Below are positions 46,285-56,054 of a stretch of DNA of 64,000 nucleotides, one piece after another (position 1 is the stretch's first letter; the number at the start of each line of letters is the position of its first letter). The position numbers and the translations under genes are program-made. The notes under the pieces are model-generated. The model made no database searches. It was not told the origin of the DNA and saw only the letters and a program-made list of their open reading frames with translations. Where the stretch lies: the NCBI GenBank assembly GCA_910574455.1, contig CAJSYZ010000006.1, positions 1,838,156-1,902,155 of the forward strand, in the 5' to 3' direction. This stretch comes from Trichaptum fuscoviolaceum. Its lineage: Eukaryota > Basidiomycota > Agaricomycetes > Hymenochaetales > Trichaptaceae.

Positions 46285-49200
46285 TTACCCCCCTCCAAAG
46301 GCGCAACTCCGGGGCGCCAAGCTTGAATCTTGCTCAGGTCACAGAGCTCGATAGCGTTGACTTCTCGAGGGGCGTCCGGGTGTTTTCGATAGAAACTGCG
46401 AATTTTAGCCTTTGCATTACCCATATCCTTTGCGGGAATCCATGTATCTTCCGCGCTCGAATATCCCTTCCATCGTACCAAATATTCAAACCTCCGTCTA
46501 AACCGTCTAGCGTCCAGTACCTCTTCCACCTCGTATTCCAGATCTCCTTCTACTTCGACTGGGGGCGGCGGGGGTTGCGTTCGACCGGGAATGTCGTCTT
46601 CGTGGTATGGCGAGAGCAGCGATACGTGAAATACAGGATGAATCTTCAGCGACGCGGGGAGTTCGAGTTCGTAGGTGAGGTCACTTAGCTTTGCCTTCAC
46701 TTTATACGGCCCTAGTCGTTTCGGTAATAATTTGCGCGCTCCCGGTCGCCGAACGTTCGTCGCCTCGAGCCATACTTTATCCCCGACTGCGTACTGCGGG
46801 GCCTCGTTCCTGGCCTGATCGTAGTGCTGCTTCATGCGCTCTGCCGCAACCTCCAAAGCCGCTCTTGCCTCTTCCTGTGCCTGCTGAAGTTCCTGCAGTC
46901 GTGCGTCCGCGGCGGGGACCGTGGACAGGCCGTCGCTCGGGGCAATCGTGAATTCGGGGTTGTAGCCGTAGACGAGCGCGAACGGGGATTGTCGTGTTGC
47001 CGCGTGCGCTTTCGTGTTGTGCGCGAACTCTGCCATCGGGAGTAATCCGGCCCAGTTTTCTTGTCGTGTATCTATGAAAGCCCGTAAATATTGTTCCAGC
47101 TCTTGGTTTACCCTTTCGGTTTGCCCATCCGTCTGCGGGTGATACGCAGTCGACGTGGTACCCTTGATACCGAGTCGGGAAAAAAGGGCTTTCATGAACT
47201 GCGCGACAAACTGTGGTCCGCGGTCGGATATGATCTGGCGGGGGGTTCCGTGCAGCTTCCAGACGTGTTGCAGGAAGAGTTCCGCAGTTTCCGGTGCATC
47301 GACATCAGACGTGGTCGGGATAAAATGCGCTTGCTTGGTGAGACGGTCGACCACCACGAAAATTGCGTCGTAATCCTCAGATCGGGGGAGCTGGGTGATG
47401 AAATCGCACGAAATCGCCTGCCAGGGGCCCTGCGGGATTTCGTTCGGTTGCAGGAGTCCTACCGGGCGTTGGGATCGGTTCTTCGTGCGTGCACAGGTAT
47501 CGCATCCCGAAACGTATCGTTCTACGAAGTTAGACATCCCGGGCCACCAGTAGTTGCGGCTTACCATCTCAAACGTTTTCCAACGTCCAGGATGTCCGGC
47601 GGGGAGACTGTCGTGGTAAGTCTTCACCACATCCCGGCGAATGGTCTCGTCTTTCGGGACGTAAACCTTACCCTGGTACAGGATGAGGCCTTCCTCGGTG
47701 CTCCAGTCCTCAAGTTCCTTGGTCAGGACTCGAGGCGCCTTGGACTTGACCAGCTCGATCGCGTCCACCAGTTCGTCTTCATATTGATCTGACTTACGAA
47801 TGCGTTGTAGGAGGGCCTGATCCCCGTGTACCTGCGTCATTCCCCGACGAATTGCCTTTAGTCGAAACATTTCGGGGGTCAAGAGGGTCCGTCCCGTGTT
47901 GTCTTCGCCTTCGGGTTGAAGATCGACGCGTCGTGACATGGCGTCGGGTTTGCCCCCGAGTCGCCCTGGGCGATGGCGAATCGTAAAATCGAAGCGGGTG
48001 AGGAACAGACTCCACCGGGCTTGGCGTCGCGTCAGCGTTCGGGATTCAGAGAAATATAGCAGATTCTTGTGGTCAGACACGATATCGAGTTTATGACTCG
48101 CACCTTCGAGATAATGTCGCCACTCGTCAAGAGCTCGAATAATCGCGAGTAGCTCCTTGTCATAAATCTCGTAGTTGCGTTCCGCATCGTTGAGGGATTT
48201 CGAGAAAAAGGCGACCGGATGTATCAGCCCGTCGTCGCCTTCCTGGGACAAGACCGCGCCGGTCGCGAAATCAGAGGCGTCGCATTCCACGATGAATTGT
48301 CGCGACATGTCTGGCATCATCAGGACGGGGGCGGTCGTGAACATGCGCTTGAGATAGTCGAAGGCGAACTGCTGGTTTTCTGTCCAGGCCCAGCGAACGT
48401 CCTTCTTCAGCAGCGTCGTGAGCGGTTTGACGATGTGCGAGAAATCCCGAATGAAGCGTCGATAGAAATTCGCGAACCCGAGGAAGGCTTGAATGTCTTT
48501 CACCTTTTTCGGGGTAGGCCAGTCGAGGACCGCCTGTACCTTGGCGGGGTCCATCGCCACCTTTCCCTGCGAAATAATCATCCCGAGATACTCGACGGAA
48601 GTCTGTTTGAATTTGCACTTTTCGGGTTTACAGAACAAGTCGTTTTCGCGCAGCCGCTTAAGGACTTCCCGTACGTGTTCCTCGTGCTGCGATTCATCTT
48701 CGGAAAAGATTAGCAAGTCGTCAAGATAGATGATCACGTATACTCCAATGAGATCTTTGAAGATATCGTTCATCATATGCTGGAAGGTCGCCGGGGCATT
48801 CGTGAGCCCGAATGTCATCACCGTTGGTTCGAAATGTCCTGCCTGAGTCCGAAATGCGGCCTTCCACTCGTCGCCTTGCTTCAGTCGCACGTTGTGGTAG
48901 CCCCATCGCAAATCTAACGTCGTGAAAACCTTCGCCTTTTGCAGTGCGTCTACGAGTTCCATCGTGAGGGGAAGCGGGTATCGATTCTTGACCGTGATAT
49001 CGTTCAGTCGTCGGTAATCGACTACCATGCGCAAGGTTCCGTCCTTTTTCTTGATAAAGAAGACGGGAGCCGCTGCGGGGGATTTCGAAGGTCGTATGTA
49101 CCCTTTGCGCAGGTTTTCGTCAACGAATTCGCGAAGGGCGTCGCGTTCGGCCGGGGCCAACGGATAGATTTTGCTGTACGGGGGAACCTTCCCGGGTTCT

Positions 49201-49883
49201 AAATCTATGGCGTGATCATACGGCTTGCGTAGTGGAAGCCTTTCGGATTCAACTTTCGAGAAAACGTCGGCAAACTCACGAAATTCGGGGGGAACTAGTT
49301 CCTCGAATGTTTTCTCGCCTTCCTTCACTGCTGACTTCTCAGCGATGGCCTGGGAGTGGGTGTACGAGGCGGCAATTTTGTACGCGAAGTGGTCGTCCGT
49401 CGTGACGAAGTAGGATTCAGCGTCGTGGTACTGGTCCCAATATTTTTCTGAGTACCGAAATCCTGGTGGGACAGCTTCCCATTCGGCCTGGGTCCTGTCG
49501 GGCCCCCAGGGGGTCTCGACTTCTTCTGCTATGGCGAGGCGGGGAAGCGGGACCAGGCGTTGCTGGTTGTCACACTGAGGTGGGCAGCGGTTGAGATCGA
49601 CCACATCGTTGGTCCAGTCAATGGTTGGGTTATGGTGCCGCAACCAGTCGATCCCCATGATAATATCGTCGTCGCCAATATCCGCGACGGCCATGGTCAA
49701 CTGTTCTAAGTGTCCCTTCATCTCGACGTTGAGGACTACTTCCTTGGTGATGCGTCCAATCGCGTTCGGGGAATTGTCCGCGTTGCGCAAAAGTATCGGG
49801 ATTACCAATTCCCGAGTCTGGAGTCCGTGTCGCGAAACGTAGCGGGAATTTATGAAAGTTCCCGACGCACCGCTGTCTAACAT
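46125..49883 (-). CDS. pol: Pol polyprotein with chromodomain
   Basis: 1252 residues, unbroken. Aspartic protease motif LDSGASGTF lies at residues 2-10. The reverse transcriptase (about 235-415) has the active-site YLDD at 386-389 and a TLDLRWGYHNVRL motif A. RNase H begins near 530 (ECDASDFATGAVL). The integrase has an HHCC zinc site (HDSLPAGHPGRW...CDTCARTK) and a catalytic core (SCDFITQLPRS, ISDRGPQF, TDGQTERVNQELE). A chromodomain lies near the end (EVEEVLDARRFRRRFEYLVR, WKGYSSAEDTWIP). It is in the same frame as gag but separated by four stop codons, so it needs separate initiation, splicing or recoding. The last 53 codons lie inside the 3' LTR. The true N-terminus may be upstream of this Met. 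Confidence 0.95.
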   Translation of the reverse strand: MLDSGASGTFINSRYVSRHGLQTRELVIPILLRNADNSPNAIGRITKEVVLNVEMKGHLEQLTMAVADIGDDDIIMGIDWLRHHNPTIDWTNDVVDLNRCPPQCDNQQRLVPLPRLAIAEEVETPWGPDRTQAEWEAVPPGFRYSEKYWDQYHDAESYFVTTDDHFAYKIAASYTHSQAIAEKSAVKEGEKTFEELVPPEFREFADVFSKVESERLPLRKPYDHAIDLEPGKVPPYSKIYPLAPAERDALREFVDENLRKGYIRPSKSPAAAPVFFIKKKDGTLRMVVDYRRLNDITVKNRYPLPLTMELVDALQKAKVFTTLDLRWGYHNVRLKQGDEWKAAFRTQAGHFEPTVMTFGLTNAPATFQHMMNDIFKDLIGVYVIIYLDDLLIFSEDESQHEEHVREVLKRLRENDLFCKPEKCKFKQTSVEYLGMIISQGKVAMDPAKVQAVLDWPTPKKVKDIQAFLGFANFYRRFIRDFSHIVKPLTTLLKKDVRWAWTENQQFAFDYLKRMFTTAPVLMMPDMSRQFIVECDASDFATGAVLSQEGDDGLIHPVAFFSKSLNDAERNYEIYDKELLAIIRALDEWRHYLEGASHKLDIVSDHKNLLYFSESRTLTRRQARWSLFLTRFDFTIRHRPGRLGGKPDAMSRRVDLQPEGEDNTGRTLLTPEMFRLKAIRRGMTQVHGDQALLQRIRKSDQYEDELVDAIELVKSKAPRVLTKELEDWSTEEGLILYQGKVYVPKDETIRRDVVKTYHDSLPAGHPGRWKTFEMVSRNYWWPGMSNFVERYVSGCDTCARTKNRSQRPVGLLQPNEIPQGPWQAISCDFITQLPRSEDYDAIFVVVDRLTKQAHFIPTTSDVDAPETAELFLQHVWKLHGTPRQIISDRGPQFVAQFMKALFSRLGIKGTTSTAYHPQTDGQTERVNQELEQYLRAFIDTRQENWAGLLPMAEFAHNTKAHAATRQSPFALVYGYNPEFTIAPSDGLSTVPAADARLQELQQAQEEARAALEVAAERMKQHYDQARNEAPQYAVGDKVWLEATNVRRPGARKLLPKRLGPYKVKAKLSDLTYELELPASLKIHPVFHVSLLSPYHEDDIPGRTQPPPPPVEVEGDLEYEVEEVLDARRFRRRFEYLVRWKGYSSAEDTWIPAKDMGNAKAKIRSFYRKHPDAPREVNAIELCDLSKIQAWRPGVAPLEGGNVEIPGPFSHFPHFPAKDPDMSRQSRGENPAIGFPARNPFPDSHDPPQDPPLT
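46286..46300 (-). other. Polypurine tract
   Basis: On the minus strand TTTGGAGGGGGGTAA directly abuts the 3' LTR, the expected primer site for plus-strand synthesis. Confidence 0.75.
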
Positions 49884-50057
49884 TACTGTGGCTAAGGCAT
49901 CCGTTTTTTCCGTCGCTAACCTGTACCGGGAACTTCAAATGTCGTCGAAGACGACGGTCTATTGTAGAGATGGTTAAATACAAGGGACCATTATTAAGAG
50001 AGTTCTTCGGCCACAAGGGCGGTTGGGTCGTATAGGGCGCGACTGAGCAATACGACC

Positions 50058-51266
50058 CTACTGAAAATCCGCTGGGGGCGGGGCTTCGGGATTGTGAACG
50101 TTCTTGGCGGCGGGCGTCATGGCGGCGAATGCGTTCTGTAGCACGGACTGCTGCACATTCTGGACGTACTGTTCCGCCATACGTTTGAGCGTTTCTTCGA
50201 ACGACTGGAGCGCGGGGGGCGAGGGGCTCGACGGGGACGTGGATTTCGTAGCCTTTAGGTTTCGGGTTGGCGGTCGCGTTGGGCAATCGCTCACTAAATG
50301 GTCTTTCTCTCCGCAGTAGTAGCATAGTCCCTTACTCCTGCGCTCCCGGCGCACCCGGTCAATCTCCATCGCGTTGGGATCCTTCGTCGAGCTTGCGCCC
50401 GCAGTCGGGATCGTACGCGGAGCTGAACTAGTGGTGCCGGGATTGCTTCGGGGCGTAGCCGCTGGCTTCGATACTGGTCCATAGGCGTGTGCGAGCCTTA
50501 GCTTCTCGTCCGTCTCGGAAACCCAGTTGACGTAGGCATCGAATTTCATATCCTTCGCCTCTGTGCTGGCGATGTGCTGGCGAACCTGGTCTTTGAGTCC
50601 CTTCCGGAACATGTCGAGGTAGATGACATCCGTCGTCGCGTCCTTGGGCCACCCGGTGAGGGCTTGGAGGGCACGGAATTGCGACGCAAACTCGGCGACC
50701 GTTCCTGTCTGGCGTAGGCGCATCAGCTTGTCGGCTGCGGCTTTGTCTGCATCGATTTCTCCGTAAGAGGCGCGAAGGGCGGCGAACAGGGCCTCCAGGC
50801 TGGCGGCTTCTGGCGGTGTCGGGATGTCCTGGAGTCGATCTAGAATGGGTCGTGCCCAGTCTTGCGCCGGTCCCCGCAGTAGCATCAGGGCGAATGCGAC
50901 CTTGCGGGTTTCGTCCAGCCCCGGATGTTGTCCGAACAGGTAGAGCTTAATCTGGTGAATCCAGTTTTCCAGCTTGGCTCGTTCGCCTTCGAAGGTGTCG
51001 GGAAGCTTCATCTTGAGCCCTGCTCCACCCCCAGACGGGGAGGCGGGCTGGCTCGCGATTTGGGCTTCTAACGCCTGGTTGGCGTGCTTGAGCTGGGCGA
51101 CAGTGTTCTGAACCTGATTGTGTTCGTTGACTAACTTGGAGTAGCGTTTTTCGAGGGTGTCGAGGCGATCAAGGATGGGCTGGAGTTTGTCTTCCTCCAT
51201 CGAGGAGCTAGGGGACGGGAAAGCGAAGGTGTCTGCGAGTCCTCCCCATTCCTGGTGGGACGACAT
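50058..51266 (-). CDS. gag: Gag protein of the Ty3-type element
   Basis: 402 residues, unbroken. An N-terminal coiled coil (LDRLDTLEKRYSKLVNEHNQ) comes first, then the retrotransposon gag capsid domain (KLPDTFEGERAKLENWIHQI, FALMLLRGPAQDWARPIL, FASQFRALQALTGW). One CCHC zinc knuckle (CYYCGEKDHLVSDC) and a Ser/Pro-rich tail follow. It begins 89 bases inside the 5' LTR boundary. Confidence 0.95.
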   Translation of the reverse strand: MSSHQEWGGLADTFAFPSPSSSMEEDKLQPILDRLDTLEKRYSKLVNEHNQVQNTVAQLKHANQALEAQIASQPASPSGGGAGLKMKLPDTFEGERAKLENWIHQIKLYLFGQHPGLDETRKVAFALMLLRGPAQDWARPILDRLQDIPTPPEAASLEALFAALRASYGEIDADKAAADKLMRLRQTGTVAEFASQFRALQALTGWPKDATTDVIYLDMFRKGLKDQVRQHIASTEAKDMKFDAYVNWVSETDEKLRLAHAYGPVSKPAATPRSNPGTTSSAPRTIPTAGASSTKDPNAMEIDRVRRERRSKGLCYYCGEKDHLVSDCPTRPPTRNLKATKSTSPSSPSPPALQSFEETLKRMAEQYVQNVQQSVLQNAFAAMTPAAKNVHNPEAPPPADFQ

Positions 51267-51355
51267 CGCGGGTCGGCGGTACGGGTGCGGGGGTAGAAGT
51301 AAAGAGCGTGAGGGTGTCGAGTCCGAGCGGCGGTGAGCCAGGACTTTTGACCTAA

Positions 51356-52185
51356 TGTTACGACCGTCGGGAATTGTAGCGGGAAACAGTTTCGGGAAAC
51401 TGGAATTCGCGACAAGAACCCGCGTTCGGGAATCTGGATTCGCGACTGGGAACGAGCGTGGGAATTCAGGCGGGAAACGCGCGGGATTCTCTCCAGGCGC
51501 GTCGCGGGATTCTCAAGGCCAGCTAGGACTCTTCACTGCTTTGAACGTCAAGTAAGCGGATCCCTAAGGAAGCACTCCACAAGTAAGTATTGCGCAACTA
51601 ACTACACAGGAGAAAAGAGAGAGATCGCACCTAAGGAAGCACTCCACAAGAGGTCAAAAGTGGGGTGCTCCTTACGATGCCTACAGCTATTTATCTACTT
51701 CGTAAAGACTGTATAGTTAATCTACGCTAAGTGTCCTTGCGCAATGCGCACCTATCTACTACAAACGATACATGCTACGACCGCACTGCTAGGCATGTCT
51801 ATCCCGTCTCTCCAGATGGCTACGGCCTGTCCGTGGACGTCAGCGTCCGGTCCGGGGCCGCGACTAGCCAGACTAGGTATGCCAGACTGTTGCAGGTCGT
51901 CACCTTGAGGTACTAACGGATTAATGAGCGTATGTTGATAAGTGAATGTACGTGTGCCGTGGCGGGTCGTCGTAACTGAATGTGTGTATGCGTGCATGGT
52001 GGTCGGGACGGTGGTGCGGGATAGGTCACGTGAGCGGGGGATCTTGCGGGGGATCGTGCGAGTCGGGAAAGGGGTTTCGCGCGGGGAATCCAATGGCGGG
52101 ATTCTCCCCGCGGGATTGTCTGCTCATGTCGGGATCCTTGGCGGGAAAGTGCGGGAAATGAGAAAAGGGGCCTGGGATCTCGACA
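51356..52185 (-). repeat. 5' LTR (830 bp)
   Basis: Partner of the LTR at 45455-46284, same length with no visible difference. On the minus strand it supplies the promoter of the element. Confidence 0.95.
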
Positions 52186-52443
52186 TACTCAGCCTAAGTA
52201 GTATCACAGCCTCCTGAGTGATTGCCAGTGCTATCTTCGACCCGGAGTCGCAACTCCGACTCGGAGTCGGAGTCACTGGACTCCGAGTCGTCACTGGCAC
52301 TCCCAGGCACTCCCAGCCTCTGAGGCTCAGGCTGCCCCACTGAGTGCCGGCGTGGCAACTTGAACACTACTAATATAAGAGCGCCGCCAGTGTCTTCCAC
52401 TGGCACCCCCACCCTCTCAGGCTTCCCACTATCAGTTGGTAAC
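52186..52443 (+). promoter_or_regulatory. Palindrome-rich promoter of protease copy B
   Basis: Holds GACTCGGAGTC (52258-52268), GACTCCGAGTC (52279-52289), CAGCCTCTGAGGCTCAGGCTG-type words (split here over 52318-52338) and CACTGGCAC. A TATAAG follows at 52374-52379, 65 bases before the ATG at 52444. The first five bases are the right target duplication of the LTR element. Confidence 0.55.
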
Positions 52444-55400
52444 AATGTCGGATGTCGTGCAACTTGAATTTGACGTATGCCCTTCTTTCAAAGTTCATAA
52501 ATTGCTATCCGTATTTACCTGTTGCTCTCAACTCGAAGGCAAAGATAGTACCACTCCGACGCGATGCCACTGGCAGTGACGGCGCACAGGCTGACTCCCA
52601 CTCACTGGCAGGATGGCAGTCGGAAATTTACAAACTAATATACAATGTGTGTTTTGTACTATGCCACAAGAATTGTTTGGTGGCCTCTTACTAAGTTATA
52701 CTGACATTCTGCCTTTCGCTTCTGCTCAAGCTTTCCAACCTTACTCCTGACAAGAGAGACTTCATCCAACAATTGATGCAGCCAAACTTACCGACTAGTA
52801 GCAACAACAATTCAAACGCCGAACTTGAAGTAAAATGTCTTGATATTTCTTTTAATCTGCCATGATGTTGATGTGTTCCCCCTTCTTACTTGTTTCAACA
52901 CTGCCTGACATCAAGATAACATTTGTTTACGATGGCAAAAAAGTTAACAACCGAGTATGTCCTGTTCTCATTCTCCCTGTTCCATCTCTATCTCACTGGC
53001 AAGCAGGATTCTGCCGATGCTGCGGTTGCCTCGCCAGTTCGCGAAACGCAATTGTCAAAGATTGATGACAGCGTAAACGTATGTCGTGCTACTTTTGTTT
53101 GTTATCATGCATAATGAATTCTCATCGTCTCATCTAAAGACGTCCAATGCGCCTCCAGTAGACAGTAAGCAGAAGTTGCCGCCACGAGTGACACAAGAGA
53201 CGTCCTCGGGAGTGAAACAACTCAGCCTGAGTTCCGGTATCGCTACAAGCAAGGAAGACTCTCAGGCTACCGATACTGCGGTGGCCGCGCCAGTTCGCGA
53301 AACGCAATTGTCGAAGATTGGTGACATCGTAGATGTATGTCGTGCTATGTCATTTGCTTTTTCCCCAGCCATGCTGATTTGTTACCGTTTCCCCTTCTGC
53401 CTCCATTAGACGTTCAATGGACCCCCAGTACATGGTGTATGGCCGGTACCTCTACCGCCGCCACTGGCAGTGACACAGAAGACAATCCCGGATACGACCC
53501 TTCTCACAGACAGTTCTAATATCATATCATTGGAAGCGAAAAAACCTGTGAAGACTCGGAGGATTTGGGATCTGAAGGATCATCTCAATTATTACTGGGG
53601 ATGTCCGACCAACGCTGTTCCTGTCGGGCGTAGTGGATTTTTTGTGGGACGCCAGGGGAACATTCCGGGACCGCATAAGCGCGAGAAAGCGATGAAGCAC
53701 ATAAACGTCCTTGACAACAACTGCCCTCTGATCAGGCAATGGCCCGTTTTGCTACCTATATTTGAAGACGCTTTTGATCGCTTTCACGTCAGGCATACCG
53801 TGACATGCATAGATATATGCAAGATTGGATATCATAAAGACGGGAAGGGGGAAGACGGGAGGTCAGATCCTGTTGTCGTGTGGATTGGAGTAATACCGTC
53901 CGAGTTGGAGGTGCTTATGCCCTCCGACTACGAGAGGCCTGTTGGTGATGTTTATTGTGAATGCGCCGACGCGATTAGAAGCTCCATTCGCAAGCGCTGG
54001 ACATTATCAGGGCGGTTCGAGGTAGAATTTCGCGAGGCCATTCCTCAGTCCTGTCCCGCAAGTGGAGTGGTACCAACCCCTAATCCCCTGGACGACGGAA
54101 AACCTCTCGAACACGAACAACTACCTGGCCCCGTACCAGCACCTGGACAATCACATGTAGTCGATGGCCTTGCCGCTCCCGCGTCTGGGTTCGGAAGTCT
54201 CGGCCAAGAAACCAAGGACCCGACAGAGAACGTTTCCTTACCTTGTTTTCGACCACTGGCACCTGATACCATAATTCCGGACAGCACGGCTCTTGACCTT
54301 CCGCCTGATAAAATTTTGGCCGGAGACTTCAGTGAACCCAGATCTCCTGAATCTATAATTAAGTCTCTAGAGGCATACACTTCAACCCTTCGAGGAACAA
54401 GCATAGGAGTTAGTGGTCAGGACACTTTCAGTACATGGGGTCCCATCATCAAATTTCAGGGGTTGGATAAACTGTTCAGTTTGATTAACGGACATGCTAT
54501 ATTTTCCGCCTCTAGTGAAACTACCATCAACGAACTAGTGGACGCCGTTGAAAACCCAGCTGACGAGGACCAGCGTGTATCAGACGTCGAGGACAAGCGT
54601 GAACTATATCTAGTCCATATTCTACCTGATGCCTACCGTTCCTTTATCGACAACGAATTCTGTCGAGCGTTAAATGAGCTTGGAAGACAAAGGCAGAGAT
54701 GCAAAGAACGACTTGACAAACTGGAATTGATCTCGAAGGATTTACAAGCAGATGGTAGCGGAAGCATCGCAGTCCCAAGCGCTAAGTATGCTCCTTATGG
54801 TGGAATGACAATCAACATTTCCCAAGAAATCGAAATAGCCTCTGCGCTCTCCAAATCTACCACTAAAGCAATGGGGGACTATCACGAAATCCATCGGAAG
54901 GTTTACGAAAATTTCAACCTACTCGAACCTAATGGGACTCGCGCTGGGACCATTGGCTATGTTGGCTATTCGCATTCAGGCTCGCAGACCTGTGCCGAGA
55001 TTGGGCATGAATTCGGTTTCAATTCTGAGTTTGCCCTCGTGCAGCTGTTCGACAAGAAAGTCAACGAAACGAACTTTCAGTGTAACGTCATTCACTTCGG
55101 GCAGCATCCTGAGACCAATGTCGTGCGTATTCGGTCGGCCTATAGAAAAGCAAAGGTTCCGTACCCTACGAATGGACGTCTCGAAATCAAGTCAGGGTAT
55201 ATCGAAAGGTCGGATCAATTCAATCATGAGATTGCGGTGTTAAAGGCTGGTGCTACCACTGGTGTAACAGTTGGATATGCGAACCCGATGGAGTCTGCGA
55301 TCTACGCAGTCATAAATAGGACACTCGGCGGCAACCCGACGAATCCGCCACTGGCAAAGTTGAAAAAAGGAGCTGCACGCCTTGTCTGGAATATACCTTC

Positions 55401-55629
55401 AAAATACGACTACTGTTTCGCAAAAAGTGGTGATTCTGGTTCTCTGATTGCTACCTTGGACGGCAAATGGGGCGGAATAATTACCGAAACTTGTGTCAAG
55501 GGTCTTCAAGTTAGCACAGGTGCTGACAACGGCGATTTCACCTACGCGCTCCCAGCATTCGCTATTGATGAGATGCTTACCTATGCCAAATTTCCGCCGA
55601 TTGTTGTACCAACGACACGCAAGGACTGA
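52444..55629 (+). CDS. PVVVWIGV / trypsin-like protease gene, copy B
   Basis: Best preserved copy. The N-terminus is built from short phase-0 exons: MSDVVQLEFD (52444-52473), then segments with LSNLTPDKRDFIQQLMQPN, ITFVYDGKKVNNR and PVRETQLSKIDDSVN, and exon 53140-53334. A long last exon (53410-55629) carries YYWGCPTNAVPVGRS, HTVTCIDICKIGYHKDG and DPVVVWIGVIPSELEVL, then a Pro-rich linker and the protease domain. The His is in LINGHAIFS and the Ser in KSGDSGSLIATLDGKWGG, with VLKAGATTGVTVG before it. Where copy A has catalytic Asp (DIAVVQL), this copy has Glu (EFALVQL), so activity is uncertain. No signal peptide or membrane segment is seen. Role unknown; exon joins upstream of 52900 are tentative. 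Confidence 0.7.
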
Positions 55630-56054
55630 CTCTGAACAATGTATCTTTACTTTGTTAATCTGTCTTTCTTCCGCATTCCTCCACTACTATTCTTACTAGT
55701 TTCATGCTTTTCTGCTTTTGTTGTGTGTTGTTGTACGCTAGTACTAATGGAATACCTGTTGCGAACTTGAGTATTGAGCCTGAACGACTCTTGAAGTATT
55801 ATTCTTAGTAGTAGTTTCAACTGCCAGTTGGCAGCCTGAGTGCCGCACCGCCGCGTGTCACGGTGCAGGCTGACTCAGACTCGGAGGAACTTCAACTTGA
55901 AGTACCGTGACTAGTAGTATATAAAGTAAAAGAAATGGTCTTGTCTCGTAATCGATGGTATGCCCTTTCCTTTTGAGTTTCCATCCTTCCCGTATTCAAG
56001 TTGACCTGTCGTATTCACTCCTGTCCTCATAATCTTGTCTCGCAGGCATTCGTA
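55630..56054 (+). promoter_or_regulatory. Copy B 3' flank and palindrome-rich promoter of copy C
   Basis: The first 165 bases are a 3' flank shared almost unchanged by copies B, C and D. Then come AACTGCCAGTTGGCAGCCTGAG-type words (near 55818), ACTTCAACTTGAAGT (55889-55903) and CTAGTAG running directly into TATATAAA (55918-55925). The copy C ATG lies at 56055. Confidence 0.55.

Larger units (their letters stand above)
45455..52185 (-). mobile_element. Full-length Ty3/gypsy chromovirus retrotransposon
   Basis: 6731-bp element read on the minus strand. Both LTRs are present, with gag and pol open, a 5-bp target duplication and a purine tract next to the 3' LTR. Pol order is protease, RT, RNase H, integrase, chromodomain, which places it in the chromovirus branch of the Ty3 group. 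With LTRs that look identical it is a recent, possibly active insertion. It landed between protease copies A and B. The primer-binding site next to the 5' LTR (TTAGGTCAAAAGTCC) is not the common initiator-Met type. Confidence 0.95.

Noticed and set aside
49630..50325. 231-residue minus-strand frame between gag and pol
   Set aside because: Overlaps coding gag and pol in a different frame with Arg-rich shadow composition. No motif of an envelope or other third gene.
52444..53409. Crinkler-like N-terminal domain in the mini-exons of copy B
   Set aside because: ITFVYDGKKVNNR gave a slight ubiquitin-like impression, but the diagnostic crinkler header motifs are absent.
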